The notes beneath the pieces are model-generated. The model saw only the letters and a program-made list of their open reading frames with translations. It made no database searches and was not told where the DNA came from. Positions 24,815 to 33,347 of a DNA stretch of 64,000 nt are shown in pieces. The stretch comes from Lentisphaerae bacterium ADurb.Bin242 (GTDB lineage: Bacteria; Verrucomicrobiota; Lentisphaeria; Victivallales; UBA1829): assembly GCA_002069785.1 (NCBI GenBank), contig MWCA01000006.1:1-64000 (forward strand). The letters run 5' to 3'. Every line of letters begins with the position of its first letter. The first letter of the stretch is position 1. A program made the translations under genes and the position numbers.

Positions 24815-26551
24815 ATGCTTCGAATATGGCGCACACCGGAAAGCCGGTTCGGGATACACTGCGAATTTCCCGATGATTTGCAGGATGAGACGGTTCACGC
24901 AACGGATACCTATGATGATGACCGTCTCCGGAAAATCGCCGAACAGGGATTCAATGCCGTCTGGGTTCACGGACAGCTCCATCATCTGGTGAAACATCCG
25001 CTTTTCCCGGAATTCGGAAAACATGAGGAACAGCATCTTCACGCACTTCAGGCTCTGATCCGGCGGGCGGAAAAAGCCGGACTGCAAGTGTTCCTGTATC
25101 TTCAGCCGCCGCGTGCGATCCCGGTCTCCGATACGGAGTTCTGGAAAAATCATGAGGAGCATGGCGGGATGGTCATGGAGACCATTGCCGACGATACGGA
25201 CAGGAAGTTTGACGAACGCGCCCTTTGCACCTCGCACCCGGAAGTCCGCCGGTATATTGCCGGAGCCTTCGCGTCCCTGACCGAAAAATTGCCCGGCCTG
25301 GGAGGATATATTATCATTTCAGCCTCGGAATATCCCGCGCACTGTTATTCACGCCGCAACTGCAAACCGGGTCTGCCGCCGGTCCGCAGCCTCATCATGG
25401 ATCAGGTTCCGACGGAATGTCCGCGCTGTGCCCGGCGCGATCCGTGGGAGGTGGTCGGCGAGCTTCTTCAGACGATCCGTGACGGCGTCCGGAGCGTTTC
25501 CCGGGAAACCCGACTTGTTTTCTGGAACTGGTCGTGGTCGATGTACTGTGATCCGCCCTGTATGGAAATAATCGAGAAATTGCCGGCAGATTGCATTTTG
25601 ATGGCCGATTTCGAACGCGGCGGAATCCGCAGGGATGGTGTCTACATCGATGAATACTCCCTTGGATATGCCGGTCCATCGGAACAATTCCTCGGCGCTC
25701 TGGAAGCGGCCCGTAAAAAAGGGATTTCCGTCATGGCAAAGCTCCAGATCGGAACCACGCACGAACTGGCGACGGTCTGTTCCCTGCCGCTGATCGGAAA
25801 TCTGTTTTACAAGGCGGCTTTTATCCGGAAAAATCATCTGGAAGGATTCCTGGGATGCTGGAATTTCGGGAATTTCGATTCTGCAAATCTGTCCGCGGTC
25901 AATGAATTTTTAACCTTTGGCACGGCTGATACGGCCAAAGAGCAGGCGCTTATGGATTTTGCGCATCATTTCTTTCCGGAAGCGGATGCCTCGCTTCTAT
26001 GCCGGGCGTGGAGTTGTTTTGCACAAGCCATGGAAGTGTATCCGTTCTGTGTGCCGTTCCTGTATGCGGCTCCGGTCAACCATGCGTTGGGACTGCTGCC
26101 GGGGCCGGGGCCGCTCGACGGTCAGACTGTGGGGCGTTCCTGGCTGCCGGATCCGCGCGGAGAGGATTACCGGGAATGCCTGACGGAAACATTTCCCCTT
26201 GAAAATGTGATCGAACGTTTCCGCACAATGAGTCTGTGGTGGGAAGAGGGGACCCGGCAGATGGAACAGGCGTTCGGTTCCCATGCAAAGGAACGGTCGC
26301 TGCTGGAATTGGGAAATGCATTGATCTGCGGTGCGGTCTGGAAATCTTCAGAGTTATTATTTCGGATTTACAAGCTCAAAAAAAACTGGAAGGATTTCCT
26401 GCTCCCGGAATACGAAAATCTTGCGGCGCTTCAGCGTGAAAACATGAGAAGCGTCCTGCCGTACCTGGAAAAGGATCCGAGGCAGGGCCTGCATCTGGAG
26501 GGGAATTTTTATTCCTTTTCAGCGGAAAAGATCCGTCGGATTTTCCAATAA
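24815..26551 (+). CDS. TIM-barrel protein, possible glycosyl hydrolase
   Basis: The 578-residue protein has barrel-like strands: FNAVWVHGQLHH, GLQVFLYLQPPR, GLGGYIIISASEYPAHC, TRLVFWNWSWSMY and DCILMADFERGG, with acidic residues at strand ends as in GH20-like or GH-A enzymes. There is a Cys pair CPRC near 215 and no signal peptide. The start at 24815 lies 4 bases after the DUF4838 stop, so the two are co-transcribed and may act on the same glycan, one outside and one inside the cell. GC content is higher than in the partner gene. Function beyond a hydrolase-like fold is not assignable. Confidence 0.5.
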   Translation: MLRIWRTPESRFGIHCEFPDDLQDETVHATDTYDDDRLRKIAEQGFNAVWVHGQLHHLVKHPLFPEFGKHEEQHLHALQALIRRAEKAGLQVFLYLQPPRAIPVSDTEFWKNHEEHGGMVMETIADDTDRKFDERALCTSHPEVRRYIAGAFASLTEKLPGLGGYIIISASEYPAHCYSRRNCKPGLPPVRSLIMDQVPTECPRCARRDPWEVVGELLQTIRDGVRSVSRETRLVFWNWSWSMYCDPPCMEIIEKLPADCILMADFERGGIRRDGVYIDEYSLGYAGPSEQFLGALEAARKKGISVMAKLQIGTTHELATVCSLPLIGNLFYKAAFIRKNHLEGFLGCWNFGNFDSANLSAVNEFLTFGTADTAKEQALMDFAHHFFPEADASLLCRAWSCFAQAMEVYPFCVPFLYAAPVNHALGLLPGPGPLDGQTVGRSWLPDPRGEDYRECLTETFPLENVIERFRTMSLWWEEGTRQMEQAFGSHAKERSLLELGNALICGAVWKSSELLFRIYKLKKNWKDFLLPEYENLAALQRENMRSVLPYLEKDPRQGLHLEGNFYSFSAEKIRRIFQ

Positions 26552-27301
26552 ACGTCTGCAAAAAGAGATTTGTCCATTCCCGAAACCAAGGGATCCAGTT
26601 TGGCGGAAGAACGTGCATGGCGGAGACGGGTTATTTCCCTTCCGGCTCCGGTTCCGACTCCGCCGGATTTCAAAGACAACAAAATGAAATGCGGCTATCT
26701 TTGAACTGAGCCGCGATGTATAGGGGGCCGGGAGGTTAGAAAAACATTGCCGATTCTATTCGTAACCGCATATCATGAAAAAAGTTCGAAAAAGCGTTTT
26801 TGCAGTCGGTAGTGATGGTTCGTCAAAATTCCAGGAAAAATGCGACCTGACGGAGCGTTGATTTTCAGCGGGTTGTAAATTGACTCGTTGACTTCATACC
26901 ATTTCCGCTCGGTTGGAGTGCGATGGTTTTTTGCACACCAAGGTTGGATTGCGGACCCAACACGTCAAGATTGCCAGCCTCAAAACGATGGAAATTTTAC
27001 CGGGAGTTCGAATCGGAAAGCGGGTGTCCGTCCGGGATTCGAACCGCTCGTTAGACCATGGAATTCAAAATTCATTGATAATCAATTACTTCTGCTAGTG
27101 TACCGCGTTTTTGGCACTTGGCGGGAGATTCTCAGAATTCAGACGAAATTGTTGAAAAACAGCATTCGGAGGAGTCGGAATTGGATTCTGAAACAAAAAG
27201 TTCAGTTGGAACGGAATCTGCAAAACCTTCTGATTCAACGGGTTTTAGCGACGGTAAAAAATCATTGACTTTTTGACGAGTTTTCCGGGACAAAAAGAAA
27301 T
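26552..27301. other. 750-base stretch without an intact gene
   Basis: Between the TIM-barrel gene and the tRNA-Ser 3' end no intact gene is visible. In one plus frame the 58 codons ending with TGA at about 27,269-27,271 read like a real Ser/Glu-rich C-terminal tail (EIVEKQHSEESELDSETKSS), but there is no upstream domain in frame. A tRNA T-arm-like string GGGATTCGAACC (shared with the tRNA-Ser gene) lies near 27,030-27,050. This looks like a decayed integration site. Confidence 0.35.
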
Positions 27302-27391
27302 TGGCGGAGAGAGTGGGATTCGAACCCACGGTAAGGTTGCCCCTACACAGCATTTCCAATGCTGCGTCTTCGACCACTCGGCCATCTCTCC
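27302..27391 (-). tRNA. tRNA-Ser(GGA)
   Basis: Reading the minus strand from 27391, a 7-bp acceptor GGAGAGA pairs with TCTCTCC. The anticodon stem CAGCA/TGCTG holds the loop TTGGAAA with anticodon GGA; a long variable arm (typical of Ser) and a T-arm with GGTTCGAATCC follow. CCA is encoded at 27302-27304. Length with CCA is 90 nt. Confidence 0.95.
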
Positions 27392-27806
27392 GCAAAAAGG
27401 TTTGCCGTGTAATATAGTTCCCGATTTGTTTTTTACAAGCAGTCAACCATTTTTTTCATGTCTTTTTGGGGGGAGAAGACGGGACAACGGATCCCGGCCG
27501 AAGAATTTCCCGAAAGATATGGAAGCGGAGCAAGATAAATCCGGAGGCCGGAGAAAGACAGGTATTTTTCCGGTTGAATCTCTTGCAAAAAAGATGGAAC
27601 CCCGGGGGAAGAAAAACTCTTTTTGAGAAAAGTTTCTTTTTCCACTGTTTTTGCCATGACCTCCGGTTTTCTTTCCTCTGCCGCCGGAAGGCGCGTTCAG
27701 GGAAAGGGAGGTCCGGGGAAACCCGATCCCGCAGTCCCTCGAAAATGAGGCTGTAATTTTCCGGGAGGGCCCTCAAAAAAAACGGAAAAAAATCTGAAAC
27801 CACGGA
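27392..27806. other. Non-coding stretch upstream of the decarboxylase promoter
   Basis: About 415 bases 5' of both the tRNA-Ser gene (minus) and the decarboxylase (plus). It should contain the tRNA promoter on the minus strand. Open frames here lack protein character. A palindrome GAGGGCCCTC occurs near 27,765. Nothing else was recognised. Confidence 0.4.
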
Positions 27807-27835
27807 TTGTAAATGAAAAATATCCGTTATATAGT
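27807..27835 (+). promoter_or_regulatory. Promoter of the decarboxylase gene
   Basis: TTGTAA (27807-27812) and TATAGT (27830-27835) are spaced by 17 bases, a good sigma-70 type match. The transcript would start near 27,842 and carry a leader of about 95 nt. Confidence 0.6.
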
Positions 27836-27870
27836 AAAAGCAAAAAAGAAATCCTTTGGAAAAATCTGGT

Positions 27871-27898
27871 CTTATGTTTCCAGGTGGGAACATAAGAT
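27871..27898 (+). promoter_or_regulatory. Leader hairpin before the decarboxylase
   Basis: TCTTATGTT and AACATAAGA form a 9-bp perfect stem with a loop of about 10 bases, followed by a T-rich tract (ATTTTTCCTTTTT). It lies inside the leader, between the promoter and the start codon, so it has the form of an intrinsic attenuator. The controlling signal is unknown. Confidence 0.45.
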
Positions 27899-27937
27899 TT
27901 TTCCTTTTTCCCAGAAGGTTCAAAACGAGGAACATCA

Positions 27938-29122
27938 ATGAGTATTGATCCGCTGGAGTATTACAGTCAGGCCGATTTCGACTTAATGTTATCCGAGAGT
28001 CGCAAACACAAAACTCCATTTCTGATTTTCAATCTTGATATTCTCCGTCAGAAGTACAATGAACTGCATTGTCATTTTCCTTATGTTCGAATCCACTATG
28101 CTGTAAAAGCCAATCCCGCCGTGGAAATTCTGAAGGTGCTCGACGAACTGGACAGCAATTTCGATATCGCCTCCGTCAATGAACTGGACCGTCTGCTTTC
28201 CATCGGAGTCGATCCGTCCCGGATCAGTTTCGGAAATACGATCAAGAAGGCGGAGGATATTCATTACGCGTATGAAAAAGGGATCCGGCTGTTTGCCAGC
28301 GACAGCGACCATGACCTGTTCAACATCGCCCGCGAGGCGCCCGGCTCGAAGGTCTTTTTCCGGATCCTGACGGACGGAGGCGATTCCGCGGACTGGCCGC
28401 TTTCGCGCAAGTTCGGGTGTCATCCCGACCTGGCTACGGACCTGATCCTTCTGGCGCTGGACCTGAAGCTGATCCCCTGCGGCATTTCGTTCCATGTCGG
28501 TTCGCAGCAGCGGGAAATCGGCTACTGGAACTCGGCGCTGGCGAAAGTCCGCTATATTTTCGACTATCTCGAGACGCTCGGGCTGAAAATGACCCTGATC
28601 AACATGGGCGGCGGATTTCCGGCCAGCTACATCAGCCGGACCAGTCCCATGGAAACCTATTCCGAAGAGATTACGCGCTACCTGAAGGAAGACTTCAGCG
28701 AACGTCCGCCGGAAATCATCATCGAACCCGGCCGCTCCCTGGTCGGCGACGCCGGAATCCTGGTGACGGAAGTGGTCCTGATCGCGGAAAAGTCGCATCA
28801 CGCCATGGACAAGTGGCTCTACGTCGATACGGGCAAGTTCAACGGCTTGACGGAGACGTGGGGCGAAGCCATCAAATATCCTCTCTATACGGAAGCGCCC
28901 GGGGAGGATTCTTCGGACTACATCATCGCAGGGCCCACGTGCGACAGTCAGGACGTCATGTATGAGAGTTTCCGCAACCCGCTCCCTTCCGGGATCAAGG
29001 AAGGCGACCGCATTTACTGGTTTTCCACGGGGGCCTATACAGCCAGCTATGCGTCGGTCGAATTCAACGGATTCAAGCCGATTCCCGTGTATTTTGTCGG
29101 ACAGCGCGCCAAGGAAAAATAA
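27938..29122 (+). CDS. PLP-dependent ornithine/diaminopimelate-type decarboxylase (fold type III)
   Basis: The 394-residue enzyme has the PLP lysine K57 in YAVKANP, the phosphate-binding GGGF (224-227), HVGSQ (186-190), EPGR (263-266) and C335 in GPTCDSQD, the active-site Cys donated across the dimer in ornithine decarboxylases. The layout is an alanine-racemase-like barrel plus a C-terminal beta domain. The length and the GPTCDSQD context fit ornithine or lysine decarboxylase (polyamine synthesis) better than LysA, but the substrate cannot be fixed by eye. It has its own promoter and leader hairpin, and a convergent neighbour downstream. Confidence 0.85.
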   Translation: MSIDPLEYYSQADFDLMLSESRKHKTPFLIFNLDILRQKYNELHCHFPYVRIHYAVKANPAVEILKVLDELDSNFDIASVNELDRLLSIGVDPSRISFGNTIKKAEDIHYAYEKGIRLFASDSDHDLFNIAREAPGSKVFFRILTDGGDSADWPLSRKFGCHPDLATDLILLALDLKLIPCGISFHVGSQQREIGYWNSALAKVRYIFDYLETLGLKMTLINMGGGFPASYISRTSPMETYSEEITRYLKEDFSERPPEIIIEPGRSLVGDAGILVTEVVLIAEKSHHAMDKWLYVDTGKFNGLTETWGEAIKYPLYTEAPGEDSSDYIIAGPTCDSQDVMYESFRNPLPSGIKEGDRIYWFSTGAYTASYASVEFNGFKPIPVYFVGQRAKEK

Positions 29123-29147
29123 ACCCTGAACGGTATGCTCCTCATCG

Positions 29148-29203
29148 AAAGATTTTCAGTCCTATTTCATTGCGCCGCAATGTAATATAATCGAAAATCT
29201 TTT
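29148..29203. terminator. Bidirectional terminator (nested hairpins)
   Basis: AAAGATTTTC (29148-29157) pairs with GAAAATCTTT (29193-29202), and a small inner hairpin CATTGC/GCAATG lies at 29168-29182. It lies between the convergent decarboxylase and the membrane protein gene. Confidence 0.55.
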
Positions 29204-29239
29204 GTAAGAAGAGGGAAGACCGGGGAGGGAGCCGAAGGC

Positions 29240-29761
29240 TTACGGTTCCTGTTTTTCTCTTTCAAAGGCGGCGAAGAGATAAGCGAACAGAAGCCCGGGC
29301 ATCAGTTCGAAAAGATACCCTGTCCGGAACGGGCAGAAACCCGTGAAGAGGACCGCCGCGAGCAGAATTCCCAGCGTCATTCCCATCAGCCCGACGGAAA
29401 AGAAGCCGGCATAGGAGGACCGTTCCCACGTGACGAAGCGGGTCCACATGGCGCAGAGATATCCCCAGAGGATGCCGGACAGCAGGAACGGCAGCGAGTA
29501 TTTCCACAGAAACCGGAAAGAAAAAAGCATCCATACAAGCACGGCGAACGTTTCCAGCACCCGCAGCGTGAATCGCATGATTTCTTTGCGGCGCGCGCGT
29601 GCGAGACGTTGTTCCCGGAGGAGAATGCGGGTCGGCGTTTCCGGAAGCATCCTTGCCAGGTTGATCTTGCATTTCGGACAGAAGACCCGGTCTTCCTGTT
29701 CGTCGAGTTCATCGAAAACATCGAACTCATAGTTGCATTTTTCACAGTAACAGGTTCTCAT
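29240..29761 (-). CDS. Zinc-ribbon membrane protein of unknown function
   Basis: The 173-residue protein starts with a zinc ribbon (CYCEKCNYEF ... FCPKCKINL; two CxxC knuckles about 24 residues apart). After a basic stretch (LLREQRLARARRKEI) come about four hydrophobic segments between residues 65 and 165 (for example LETFAVLVWMLFSFRF and LMGMTLGILLAAVLFTGF). The ribbon would face the cytoplasm. No family is recognised. It is a single gene, convergent with the decarboxylase and divergent from the cold-shock gene. Confidence 0.65.
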   Translation of the reverse strand: MRTCYCEKCNYEFDVFDELDEQEDRVFCPKCKINLARMLPETPTRILLREQRLARARRKEIMRFTLRVLETFAVLVWMLFSFRFLWKYSLPFLLSGILWGYLCAMWTRFVTWERSSYAGFFSVGLMGMTLGILLAAVLFTGFCPFRTGYLFELMPGLLFAYLFAAFEREKQEP

Positions 29762-30025
29762 TCAGTCCATCCGTCCGGTTCCGACTTTTCATAGAATGGA
29801 AAGAATTATATCACCGCCCGGAAAAGTTGCAAGTCCCGAAAGGAAAAAAACTTCTCCGGACGAAACCGTTGAATGAAAAAATCCCGGTACTGTGAAAAAA
29901 GCGCTTTTTTTTTCAGTATACCCCCTTCCCAAAAATAAAAACCTGGTATATAATTGTAAAACTAATTTAAGTTGGGTGCTTAAAGCACGGACACTAGAGG
30001 GTTTAACAAAGGAATGGTGAGTAAA

Positions 30026-30238
30026 ATGGGCGAGAAGGAAAAAGGCAAGGTGAAATGGTTCAACAATTCAAAGGGCTATGGCTTTATCGAGCGTGCCTCC
30101 GGGGATGATATTTTTCTCCATTACAGCTCGATCAAGGTCGATGGCTACCGGACGGTGAAAGAAGGACAGGAAGTGGAATTCGTCGTCACCAACGGTGAAA
30201 AAGGCCTCCAGGCGGATGAAGTGGTTCCGTTGGGCTGA
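30026..30238 (+). CDS. Cold-shock domain protein
   Basis: The protein of about 70 residues is a single cold-shock domain: GKVKWFNNSKGYGFIE holds RNP1 (KGYGFI), and DIFLHY is RNP2. These OB-fold proteins bind single-stranded RNA and act as RNA chaperones. ATG 30026 is preferred because the sequence then begins close to the domain; ATG 30014 in the same frame has AAAGGA directly against it, too close to serve. A TATAAT at 29949-29954 may be the -10 box, without a good -35. A leader of about 60 nt is typical of csp genes. Confidence 0.9.
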   Translation: MGEKEKGKVKWFNNSKGYGFIERASGDDIFLHYSSIKVDGYRTVKEGQEVEFVVTNGEKGLQADEVVPLG

Positions 30239-30308
30239 CGGTTGGCGCCGGAGGTTTGGGAATCGGGCAAACGCTTCCGGACAAATCCGTCGCAGGCAAT
30301 AGGATATG

Positions 30309-30376
30309 TATCCTGAAAGAGCATCGGTTCTTGAGCCGATTTACCGGGGATGCTTTTTCAGGATATATTTTTTTTA
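30309..30376 (+). terminator. Long nested hairpin with T-run after the cold-shock gene
   Basis: TATCCTGAAAGAGCATC (30309-30325) pairs with GATGCTTTTTCAGGATA with only G-T wobbles, enclosing an inner hairpin ATCGGTTC/GAGCCGAT. A T-run follows at 30368-30375. It lies 70 bases past the stop. The stem is longer than a typical terminator, so it may also yield a stable 3' RNA. The following 300 bases to the PTS gene hold no recognised gene. Confidence 0.55.
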
Positions 30377-30680
30377 TCGGGGCGATTGGAAAAAAAGGAT
30401 GCCCCGAAAGCGGTTTTGTTCCGGGAGCCGGACGGAGTGAGAAAGTTCCCGGCATGGCATGATTCCCCGGACAAATCGGAAGGTTTTGGCGTCATCCCGG
30501 ATTCCGAAGAATATTTGTTCTGTAGTTTTTTCCCGGAAAAAGGTGCTTTTCAAGGGAAAAAACACCGGAATTGCGAAAAAAATGAATGAATCCGAAAAAA
30601 AATCTTGATTTTTATGATTTGAGGTGGTAAGTTTATAGATGAAAGTCAGTTGAATTTATTAGAAGGAGTCGATAAATACG

Positions 30681-31133
30681 ATGAAACCTGAATTTGTAAA
30701 GTATTTGCAGCCTGAATCAATTCTTATTCTGGATGGAGAAACCAAGAAAACCGCTCTGGAAGAGATCATTAGTTATGCGACGACCCGCTGCACCCTGGAT
30801 GACGCACAGCTTCGTGAAGCGATCTGGAAACGTGAAAAAATGATGACCACCGGAATCGGAAACGGTCTGGCGCTTCCCCACATCCGCGTCGCCGGATTCC
30901 CGTCTCCGCTGGTGATCGTCGGGCTTTGCCAGAATCCGATCGCCGACTACCGCACGCTGGACAATGAACCGGTCCGCCTGATCGTTTTCCTGGCGGCGGA
31001 CGAGAAAGATCAGGAAGCCTATCTGAAAATCCTCGGAAGCATCTCCGTGAAACTGAAAGACAAAGACGTCATGGCGGAAATCCTGGAAGCCGCTCCCGAT
31101 AAAAAGAAAATCTTCGCCATTCTCAACAAGTAA
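30681..31133 (+). CDS. PTS EIIA component (EIIA-Ntr/fructose type)
   Basis: The 150-residue protein matches the EIIA fructose/Ntr fold: start KYLQPESILILDGETKK, and the phosphorylated His67 in GNGLALPHIRV, then VGLCQNPIADY and VFLAADEKDQEAYLKIL. As in PtsN it stands alone, with no EIIB/EIIC transporter gene nearby, so a regulatory role is more likely than sugar uptake. A GAAGGAG ribosome site precedes the start. Two terminators follow directly. Confidence 0.85.
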   Translation: MKPEFVKYLQPESILILDGETKKTALEEIISYATTRCTLDDAQLREAIWKREKMMTTGIGNGLALPHIRVAGFPSPLVIVGLCQNPIADYRTLDNEPVRLIVFLAADEKDQEAYLKILGSISVKLKDKDVMAEILEAAPDKKKIFAILNK

Positions 31134-31145
31134 TCTGAATTCATG

Positions 31146-31206
31146 AACGGGCTTTTCGCAGCCCGTATATTTTTTCCGGCAGGTCTTTCGGGCCTGCTTT
31201 TTTTTA
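31146..31206 (+). terminator. Two tandem intrinsic terminators
   Basis: ACGGGC/GCCCGT (31146-31165) is followed by a T-rich tract. GCAGG/CCTGC (31178-31196) is followed by nine T residues. Both read on the plus strand and end the EIIA transcript before the convergent helicase gene. Confidence 0.8.
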
Positions 31207-31237
31207 TCGATTTTTTCCGTACCGGAGAATGTTCGCC

Positions 31238-33268
31238 TCAAAAATATTCCACGGGACAGCGGGGGATGGAATTCAGGAAGATCCGTCCGTAGTATTTGGT
31301 GACGACACGGGGGTCCAGCACCACGATGATTCCGGTGTCCGTCTTGCTGCGAATCAGGCGTCCGATGCCCTGACGGAACATCAGCACGGCGTTCGGAATC
31401 GAAAAATCTTCAAAGGGACGCCCGCCGGCCTCTTTGATGCGCTCGCACCGGGCTTCGGTGAGGGGATGGTTCGGGACGGCGAACGGAAGCTTGGTAATGA
31501 TGACGTTTTTCAGGGCGTCGCCGGGGACGTCCACGCCGGTCCAGAAGCTGGAGGTACCGAAGATTACGCCGTTTTTGCTTTGTTTGAACTCATTGAGCAT
31601 GGTGGTCCGGGAGAGGGAATCGCCGTGGATGTAGAGCTGATAGTGGGCGGACCGGAAAAAGCGGGTGAGATTTTCCGCACAGGTCCGGAGCATGCCGTAG
31701 CTGGTGAACAGTACGAAGGCGTGTCCGTCGGACCGTTTGATGAAATCCTCGATTGCGGCGGAGGCGGCGTCGTTGAAGCACTCCTCGGTGGGCGAAGGCA
31801 TGGTTTTCGCCAGAAAAAGCTTCACTTGTTTCCAGTAGTCGAAGGGTGAGTTCAGGATCAGGCTTTCCCCGTGATGGAAGCCCACGCGCGCTTGATAGAA
31901 GTCCAGCGAGGAATTGACGGCCAGCGTCGCGCTGGTCAGAATCACCGGATACGGCTGCGAGAAGAGGATTTTCCCGAGAATCTCCGCCACATTCAGGGGG
32001 GCGGAATACAGTTCGACGATGGAGTTTCCGGACTGGGGGGCGGTCTTGCCCTCCACCCAGTAGACGCTGTTTTCCTGCTCCATGGCAATGAATTCGGCGA
32101 TGGATGTGCGGATGGCGGTGCAGCGTTCCAGCTGCGCCGCGAGCTCGACCTTGAATTCGGGATTGTCCTGTTCCTCCATGTAGTCCCGGATCCGGCGTTC
32201 CAGCTCCGAAAGGGAGGGGCCGAGGTTATCCTCGAACTGTCCGCTTTTGCGGATGCGGAGGCACTTGTCGGGAAACTTTTCCAGGGCTTCGTCGAACTGG
32301 TCGAAGAAGGCGAAGGAGAGATCGTGAAGTTTGGAAATGAGCCCGCGGATGGCCAGGGAGGATTCCCCGGGCTTGACCAGCAGACCGCGTCCCGTATGGG
32401 GATTGAACAGCCGGTTCAGGAAGTAGCGGACGTTTCCGGAGGTCAGGTGCAGCCCGAGATGTTTTGCCGCGTTGTCCTCGAGCGTGTGCGCTTCGTCGAA
32501 GACGACTGCCGAATAGTCCGGCAGAGGGGTGCCCTCCAGCTTTTCCAGTTCGCGCATCTTGAGGTCGACGAAGAACAGGGCGTGATTGGTCACAATGATG
32601 TCGGCCTTGTCCCATTCCCGCCGGGCGCGCCAGTAGAAGCAGTTTTTGAAGAAACGGCAGGCCGCGGCGGAACAGGAGGCGGTTTCGCTGCAGACACAGG
32701 TCCAGAGACCGCGTTCGAGCTTGAAGGGGAGGTCCGTATAGAATCCGCTGCCGGAGGTTTCGGCCCAATCCGCGAGCTTCGCGATGTCGGGTTCCAGTCC
32801 GGCCGCGGGGAGGAACTCGTCCCGGAACTCTCCCATGGCCAGCGCCAGACGCCGCCGGCAGAGGTAGTTGGCGCGTCCGGCCGCGAGGACATAGGAGAAG
32901 TTGACCTTCATGATTTTCTTCAGAAGGGGCAGGTCCTTCCGTACCAGCTGTTCCTGAAGGTTGATCGTTTCGGTGGTGACGAGGACCGGCCTCCGGAGGG
33001 CGAGCGCGTGGTAGATCGCAGGGATGAGATAGGCGAAGCTCTTGCCGACGCCCGTCGGCGCTTCCACGCATAGATTCGAGTTCGCCTCGAAAACGCGCGC
33101 CACGGCCAGAGCCATCTGCTCCTGCTGAACCCGGCGTTCATACGGGCGTCCTCCATACGCTTCCGCTTCCTTGAGCGGAGTGTCCTCGGAGAAGAACTGT
33201 TCCGTATTTTTCAGGCAGCAGGACCGGATGACTTCGAACGGCGTGTTGTTGTCGGCAATCTCAATCAT
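31238..33268 (-). CDS. DinG-family ATP-dependent DNA helicase
   Basis: The 676-residue protein has Walker A APTGVGKS (70-77), motif Ia TTETINLQEQL, and a cluster of Cys (C137, then CVCSETASC and CRFFKNC around 190-215) that could bind the [4Fe-4S] cluster of XPD/DinG helicases. IVTNHALFF, DEAH (VVFDEAHTLED) and the C-terminal motifs FTSYGMLR, GTSSFWTGVDVPG and QGIGRLIRSKTDTG follow. DinG unwinds DNA and R-loops 5'-3'. It is a monocistronic gene between convergent and same-strand neighbours. Length is normal for the family. Confidence 0.85.
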   Translation of the reverse strand: MIEIADNNTPFEVIRSCCLKNTEQFFSEDTPLKEAEAYGGRPYERRVQQEQMALAVARVFEANSNLCVEAPTGVGKSFAYLIPAIYHALALRRPVLVTTETINLQEQLVRKDLPLLKKIMKVNFSYVLAAGRANYLCRRRLALAMGEFRDEFLPAAGLEPDIAKLADWAETSGSGFYTDLPFKLERGLWTCVCSETASCSAAACRFFKNCFYWRARREWDKADIIVTNHALFFVDLKMRELEKLEGTPLPDYSAVVFDEAHTLEDNAAKHLGLHLTSGNVRYFLNRLFNPHTGRGLLVKPGESSLAIRGLISKLHDLSFAFFDQFDEALEKFPDKCLRIRKSGQFEDNLGPSLSELERRIRDYMEEQDNPEFKVELAAQLERCTAIRTSIAEFIAMEQENSVYWVEGKTAPQSGNSIVELYSAPLNVAEILGKILFSQPYPVILTSATLAVNSSLDFYQARVGFHHGESLILNSPFDYWKQVKLFLAKTMPSPTEECFNDAASAAIEDFIKRSDGHAFVLFTSYGMLRTCAENLTRFFRSAHYQLYIHGDSLSRTTMLNEFKQSKNGVIFGTSSFWTGVDVPGDALKNVIITKLPFAVPNHPLTEARCERIKEAGGRPFEDFSIPNAVLMFRQGIGRLIRSKTDTGIIVVLDPRVVTKYYGRIFLNSIPRCPVEYF

Positions 33269-33347
33269 GAAAGAGTTTCGATTCCGGACGGGAAGATTCT
33301 TTTTACAGGAAGAGTTCTTCGCCGTCCGGCGGTCCGGGTTATGGGAT

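Noticed and set aside
27005..27060. Second tRNA-like sequence with a T-arm string
   Set aside because: No acceptor or anticodon stem can be paired around it, so it is at most a fragment.
27132..27446. A 104-codon minus-strand frame covering the tRNA-Ser gene
   Set aside because: It reads through the tRNA; this is a common false call caused by the tRNA sequence itself.
31871..33073. A 400-codon plus-strand frame over the dinG-type gene
   Set aside because: Antisense shadow; no recognised motif, whereas the minus strand has all helicase motifs.
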